A stretch of 64,000 nt of DNA, taken from positions 1 to 64,000 of the forward strand of contig JASANG010003732.1 in the NCBI GenBank assembly GCA_030248215.1, written 5' to 3'. A program made the position numbers and the translations under genes. This document shows, in pieces, positions 58,861-64,000 of this stretch. The notes under the pieces were generated by a model, which saw only the letters and a list, made by a program, of their open reading frames with translations, had not been told where the DNA came from and did not search any database. How positions within the stretch are numbered: position 1 is the stretch's first letter; every line of letters begins with the position of its first letter. Source of the stretch: Enoplolaimus lenunculus. Taxonomy: Eukaryota > Nematoda > Enoplea > Enoplida > Thoracostomopsidae.

Positions 58861-60214
58861 TTGTAAACGGATAGTAAAAATCACGGAAACGGATATTGAT
58901 CAAAATAACCGTAACGGCGGACAACGGATATTAAAGTATATATAAAAGTTTCAAAACGTTTTATTTTTCTGCCAACACAATTGAGGCGTGCAAATGTTCA
59001 GCGATCTATCAAATTAAAAAAACAATAGACGCATCGAAATAATGGGTCATCCGCGTTAAAATGCACGTACATTTGTAAAAAATATCCCTCCCTCTTGGGT
59101 GCCCGCGTTGTCCCTACCCACTCTCTTTATACACTGTCTGAGAAGTCAATATGTCATTGTCTGAACCTTTAGACAATGAATATGCTCTAGGCATAGATAT
59201 TTACTTGTCCTGACATCATTATCAGGAACTGTTATTGTCCATAGTCCCTCGGAAGAGAATCAATTTTTTGCGATGAATGATGCGTGTGAATAGGTATGTG
59301 TGCATAGCGTGTGTTTATGTGTGCACGTGTACTAACGTTATGTCCTGACATCCTACAGACAACATGTATTTGTTCTGAGTCCCTTCCGACAGAGTCTAGA
59401 CAATGTACACTATCTAAAGTACAGCTATTAAACTGTACGCTGGCTAACAATTTTACTTAAGATAACTCATGAAACGATATAATAGAGGTAATAAAAGAAG
59501 TTTTTAGTGAGGTGTGCCATGTGATGTCTCCCCTGATTGGAGCATATGAAGGTAGTGAAAGGTTTTGCCTAAAATATGAGCTGTTTAGCTACTTTAAAAG
59601 AAAATGTCAAAAAGTTTCGAGCTGCGCGCGAAGCTTGATTCATTTCAAAAATGGCTTCACTTTCGAGATCCATCATTTTGCAACTTTTGTGTGAAACTAA
59701 CGGCGTTCTCACAGCTATCAAACACTTGCGTGAGCTGAGACAACCTTAGATCTATGATCGATAAATTCTGTATCCACATCTACGGTGGGGGCGCTTACCC
59801 CGGAGTTTGGGGACCCCAACCCTGTAGTTTGGGGGGCCCCACATTTGTCTGCTCCGGCACTTGACCACATAATCAAATCTGATTGGTCTGTAAGTTCGAT
59901 AGCAGTTTAAAGGCTGAATAGCAGATTGACCTGCGACATGGATATTTAACGTCGGTGATACGCCTTTGATGTTATTCGATGAACCCATTTTCAAGCGTCA
60001 TATAGGTTTATTATATAACAACAATAACAGAGGGCGTAATAGATTTGACAGGTGTTTTTAGGTTGTCTTCAAAACGCTTTACGATGTTTAAGCTTGCGCA
60101 ACTTTGTTCTGATGCTCATTTTTGTTCTTTATTTTTTACTCGATAACAACTGTTAAACAGCCAACCTTACATTAAATTAATGCTATGATCATGTTTTGAA
60201 TAGCACTGACTTTG

Positions 60215-60395
60215 CAGCGGCCCCGTAGCCGAACTGGGGTAAAGGTACGTATCCTTCACCTAGAAAAAGTTTGCCCCTCGTAGAAAAGTGTCAACCTCGC
60301 TTGTTAGTTATCAAAAATACTTGTATGCCCAATCATGAAATTTTTTAGCCCTTTATAGTAAGTTGAGCTGGCTATGGGACTGCGTTGCAGTGGGC
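60215..60395 (+). mobile_element. SINE-like element with tRNA-like head
   Basis: Longest copy. The head GGCCCCGTAGCCGAACTGGG then GTAAAGG resembles an A-box region. The shared body follows (GTAGAAAAGTGTCAACCTCG ... TTTTTTAGCCCTTTATAG) and an AGTTGAGCTGGCTATGGG tail. The family was inferred from four copies in this window only. Confidence 0.6.
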
Positions 60396-61065
60396 GCCCG
60401 GGCAAGATTCATGTGTTATACACGTGTCAGTCGTCATATTGATTGTTAATTGTACCGGAGGAAAAGATTACAATATGATGTTGAATTTGCTACTTTAGCA
60501 ATACCCTGTAAGGCGTTTCCAACTCTTTTTAAGCTTTTTTTGACACACATCAGGTATAAGTTTAAAATTGCACCAAGTTAACATGTAAAAACGCTCATTG
60601 AGCGACAAACATAACGCAAGCGAAATTGCCGGAAGCTCTGACAACATTTAGCTTAGTTAGATAACAATGTCTGCAACTATATAAAGAGGAAATAAAACAG
60701 TAACAGAAAAATGCCGCTCGGCCCGGCTAAGTCCGGACAGTTGGTATCGACAGCCTCGACTCGCCCGTCAGCGCTTTTCTCGGCCGATTATACTCTGCTA
60801 CAAATATCGTCCAGGCTGATTTAAACATTAACGAGCTTTTTGCACCGTGGAATTGAACTCAGAACAATAACAAAGTTGTGGTATGTGATTAAAGCTTACT
60901 ATATTCCTTGTATTTTCTTAAACCTCCACTAAACACCGGATTTGTCCAAAATTCAGAAGTTCAAAGTTTATTATAATAATGTGATCGCTAAAACTGAAAT
61001 CATTCCGCGTTACGTATAAAGGGACTTTAAAATAATGTATTGAAAATTGACATAACGGCACTACG

Positions 61066-61162
61066 CAGGGTTCCAACGGAATTCCGATTCCGGTTAAAAT
61101 TCCAATAACATTTGGGTTTCGATTCCGCTTCCGACAAAAATTACTTACCGATTAGAACCCTG
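61066..61162. mobile_element. short hAT-like MITE
   Basis: 97 bp with ends CAGGGTTCCAACGGAATTCC and ATTAGAACCCTG. The flanks GCACTACG and GGACTAGG match at 6 of 8 positions, consistent with an old target duplication. Confidence 0.6.
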
Positions 61163-61487
61163 GGACTAGGTACTGGATTATCGAAACCAAGCACATACTT
61201 AACATGCCCGCCTGTATTCTCATATGCGTGTAGCACCAATCTCCAGTGAACAAACGATGGTGACGTTCGAAATACCAGTTAACCAATCAATGATGTTGCA
61301 GAATTACATTTGTTCAAATCGCATAGAAACAATCTAAATTATATATCGTGCACTAAATAGTGCAATTTATTGCAACTATGCACCTTTTTTTAACACTTTT
61401 TTCCGTAGCAGAATAGACCTCGTTTGTCACTCAGTCCAAAATCAGTAATATTTATTTCGCTTCTATAATTAATCATATACATAACTA

Positions 61488-64000
61488 ATGATGATATATC
61501 ATGAAACGCCGCTTCAACTTGTGGAACACAGCGCCAATGTTTTCGTTGAAGTCAACTCTGACTCAGCGCAATCGAAATGTTCTGGTTATATAACATCGCA
61601 ACAAACACCAAAACACAAGTATACCGTTGAACAAATTCGATCATCGTTAGTTTGGCAATGCGGCCGTCCTATTTTCATTTTGTGCATATGTTGTGGTATA
61701 TTTCCAATTGAAATATTTAAATCAAACTTGGCAAATCACACAGTCAAAGTGTACTCGTATTTTGTTGGAGCGCTACAATTTACTGTTGCATGCAGATGTA
61801 CAGAGTTTGTGCGATATTTTGCACATATTACTCCGAGCGGCGTTCATCGTGTTACTGTGCTATGTCATTCATGGATGATAGTATGGAGTTGGTTGTCAAG
61901 TGTACGCGCTTCACGCGAATTTGGTCGTTTCTGTCAAATTATCGACCGGCATTATTGCGGCGAGAATAACATATACAAACGTGACTCAAAAAAAGGTGCA
62001 CATTTTCGACAAGTTCATTTCGCAGCTAAAATTGTTTTCGCAATCACTGTGCTCGGATGTGTAAGCATAATGTCAATTTTAATTCTTGGTCGGTTACACT
62101 TACTTCGGCTGCCTACATTTTGGCATATTTTTGACACCAATACTGGCAACAATAACAATACCAGCAACAACAACAACAACTACTACTACAACAGCAGCAA
62201 CAACAGTGACAGCCACAGAAGATTCAGTTATCAACTGTCAAGCTCTATCGCAATAGTGCCGTTAATTTCTGGCGAATTTGCATGAGTTGCACTACAAGCG
62301 ATCGAGTTGTTAATTTTACACAATTGTGTGTCAAAATTTAACACAATGCTTCAATCAAATCATTTACCCATTTTTGTCGATCCGACAACTTCGGCAGCGT
62401 TTCGACAAAGTTATCAGCGACAAGTTGATATTGTAACGATGCTAAACGCACGCTGGGCATGGTATTATTTTGTTGCTGACGGCTTATTTATAGTGATTAT
62501 TTGTTCAAATTTGTATATGATTGCAACAAGTGTAGATCAAGAAATTGCAAGTGTATTTATTGTGTTTTTATTGTGTTCGTCGGCGATTGTTTTAGTAATG
62601 CATGTACCACCTTCGATAGTGAACGAAACGCGGTGGAAAACGCTGGATATATTACTCAAACGATGCAATATGCAATTAGATCACTTGCAGCATTGTAGTG
62701 CACATTCGACTAAGGTACACGGTTTCACGACCATATTATATGTAATGTAATTAATTTTAAGCATAGAGAAAGGTTGGCGAAAGTGAAAGGTGTGTGGTCA
62801 ACGTAATAGGTGATGGTTTAACTACAGTCCGTAAGCCAACAGCAACATGTGGTGCCGTTTGGATAGGCGAAATATACACTATTTACGGCCTCCTGTAATT
62901 CAAACCGCGGCCCATGTAAAGATCAGGGGTGGAACGTTTTTCTGTGAGATTTTGAAAAGAGTAAAGCTAAGCTTTTGAATATTTTTTTGCTTGGCTTAGG
63001 TTTAGGCTTAGGAATATGCTCATTCTTACGCTTAAGCTTAGGCTTAGGCTTAGGTTTAGGAATATGCATATAATACTGTTCCGCCCCTGTTCTTTACTTT
63101 GGTTAAAACCGCTACAGGAAATGAATAGAGCCATGTATCTTTTGCTATTTTTTAGGAAGCGGCATTACAGCGTCAAGATATTGCGCAAATGTATCGACAA
63201 ATTGCTCAAAATAAAGCGACAATAACGTCTGGCAATTTTTTCGTTATTGACAGGACAGTGCTTTTAACGGTAAAGGTGGTTTTGGTTTGAGTCTTTTAGT
63301 AGAGTTTTACTTAAAATTTGTATATCCAAGAAAATTGTTTTAATGCAACGAACTCGTGGTATTTATTTTGAGTGCAGCATTTAAAAACACTGAAGCATTG
63401 CCGTCCTTAGCTTTTTTGTTATCTCTATTTCACAAAAATGACAAGTGTTTCAAAATTGAAAATTTTGAACATTTAGAAATATATTTTGACAAACGTTTTT
63501 TCATTTTTGAGGCTTTGAAATACATACAAGCACCTTTATTTTCCGCAAGACCATTATAGACTTGACCAGTTACTTCACGTTTAGAATAAATATCTACTGT
63601 AGTGACTCGAATATGATAGGTGATAATAAGAGGGGTCCTTATTTTGAATCCCAACAAATAGGAGTCCGTATCCGTAACAAAAGTCCGTAAGCGGATAGAG
63701 ACCCTAAACCCGAATTAGAGTCCATAAATGTCAATTAACCCTAATTGTAGCGAATAAAGGATTCCAGGACCAGATAAAGTATCAGTAACAAACGGCGGCG
63801 GAGGGCGGGTTAAAAACAACGGTCCGTAATCGAATAACAAGGTAGTACTTTCTGGAGAAGCCAAATAAACATCAGTCCCCCTATTATTCGGCTCACTACA
63901 GTATACGTTATCTTGTGATTGTTTCAGATTGGTTCTGCGATATTGTCATACTTTATTATTATTTGTCAATTTTCGCAAACAAACAACAATTGTGCGTTGT
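61488..64000 (+). CDS. gustatory-receptor-like (GR/GRL) seven-transmembrane protein; 3' partial; one in-frame TGA
   Basis: Exons: 61488-62714, 63156-63269, 63928 onward past the window end. Junctions are phase 0 (STK|EAAL and VLLT|IGSA). Hydrophobic segments appear near residues 61-80, 88-105, 121-139 and 168-190, then an Asn/Ser/Tyr-rich loop (about 200-245), then three more, and the last exon begins a final helix. The C-terminal signature is typical of the GR family: GNFFVIDRTVLLT, then a helix ending SYFIIICQF. Such proteins act in the plasma membrane as ligand-gated cation channels or sensory receptors; the ligand is unknown. Exon 1 contains TGA at codon 266 (62283-62285) between two halves in the same frame, both of which read as GR-like sequence. 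It is therefore a recent pseudogene, an allele, a sequence error, or hides a very short intron. Length about 470 codons or more, normal for the family. Confidence 0.75.
62909..63102 (+). mobile_element. TTAGGC-bearing MITE, most complete copy
   Basis: In GRL intron 1. The ends are inverted: GTAAAGATCAGGGGTGGAAC at the left; at the right the complement of GTAAAGAACAGGGGCGGAAC. Between them lie several TTAGGC/TTAGGT units, e.g. AGCTTAGGCTTAGGCTTAGG near 63030-63056. About 195 bp, non-coding. Confidence 0.75.
63270..63927. other. GRL intron 2
   Basis: AT-rich; the right half has repeated AGTCCGTA / CCCTAA words (63660-63730). Flanked by a GTAAAG donor and a TTTCAG acceptor. No other feature seen. 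Confidence 0.5.

Larger units (their letters stand above)
56090..61487. other. intergenic DNA between TOP2 and the GRL gene
   Basis: Contains the fragments and elements at 56505, 57292, 58754, 60215 and 61066 plus GTCCCGAC-type words at 59100-59440. The remaining short open frames, on both strands, show nothing I recognise. Confidence 0.5.

Noticed and set aside
62248-62299. A 52-bp intron removing the TGA in the GRL gene
   Set aside because: Phase would fit, but the acceptor GATCGAG is poor and no other intron in the window is that short; kept only as an alternative.
1-64000. CRISPR arrays, bacterial operons or an integrated virus or retroelement
   Set aside because: The repeats are dispersed or tandem without spacers, the genes are spliced, and no reverse transcriptase, integrase or capsid-like frame was seen.

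Overview
This is a eukaryotic, animal nuclear window: AT-rich, intron-rich, with GT/AG introns of roughly 90 bp to 12 kb and many short non-autonomous DNA transposons. Four protein-coding genes can be assembled exon by exon. CLUAP1 and TOP2 are general eukaryotic genes; CLUAP1 (IFT38) implies a ciliated organism. The fourth gene resembles the gustatory-receptor-like (GR/GRL) family, known from invertebrates. A recurrent repeat family carries runs of TTAGGC, the nematode telomere hexamer. That hints at a nematode or related ecdysozoan, but the phylum is not proven by the sequence.

Layout. (1) 1-7894, plus strand: CLUAP1/IFT38 (DYF-3/qilin), 5' end cut by the window start, 11 exons visible, stop at 7892. 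(2) 12454-29087, minus strand: a DUSP22/DUSP15-type atypical dual-specificity phosphatase, 5 exons, 698 codons. It has a standard catalytic domain followed by an unusually long low-complexity C-terminal tail, and a 12.2-kb intron packed with repeats. (3) 31984-52474, plus strand: complete DNA topoisomerase II, 33 exons, 1764 codons; all exon phases agree and the catalytic motifs are intact. (4) 61488-64000, plus strand: GRL-type seven-transmembrane receptor, cut by the window end, with one in-frame TGA in its first exon. CLUAP1 and DUSP are tail-to-tail, DUSP and TOP2 are head-to-head about 2.9 kb apart, and TOP2 and GRL are in tandem. The genes do not form an obvious pathway: one ciliary, one signalling, one chromosomal, one sensory.

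Repeats. Introns and intergenic DNA carry several families whose ends start CAGGG or TAGNG and which are often flanked by 8-bp target duplications, as hAT-superfamily MITEs are. One TOP2 intron holds three such elements nested in one another, each with its own target duplication. Other elements are a foldback family built from GAGTC/GACTC palindromes (one copy in each of three CLUAP1 introns), a TTAGGC-bearing MITE, a SINE-like family, a roughly 670-bp TAA-flanked inverted-repeat element, and local tandem duplications. Two tandem duplications involve coding sequence: the DUSP 3' end and the tail of TOP2 exon 13. A C-rich, G-poor island in CLUAP1 intron 4 stands out as foreign in composition and may be an assembly artefact. 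No retrovirus, LTR element, CRISPR array or convincing functional RNA gene was seen.
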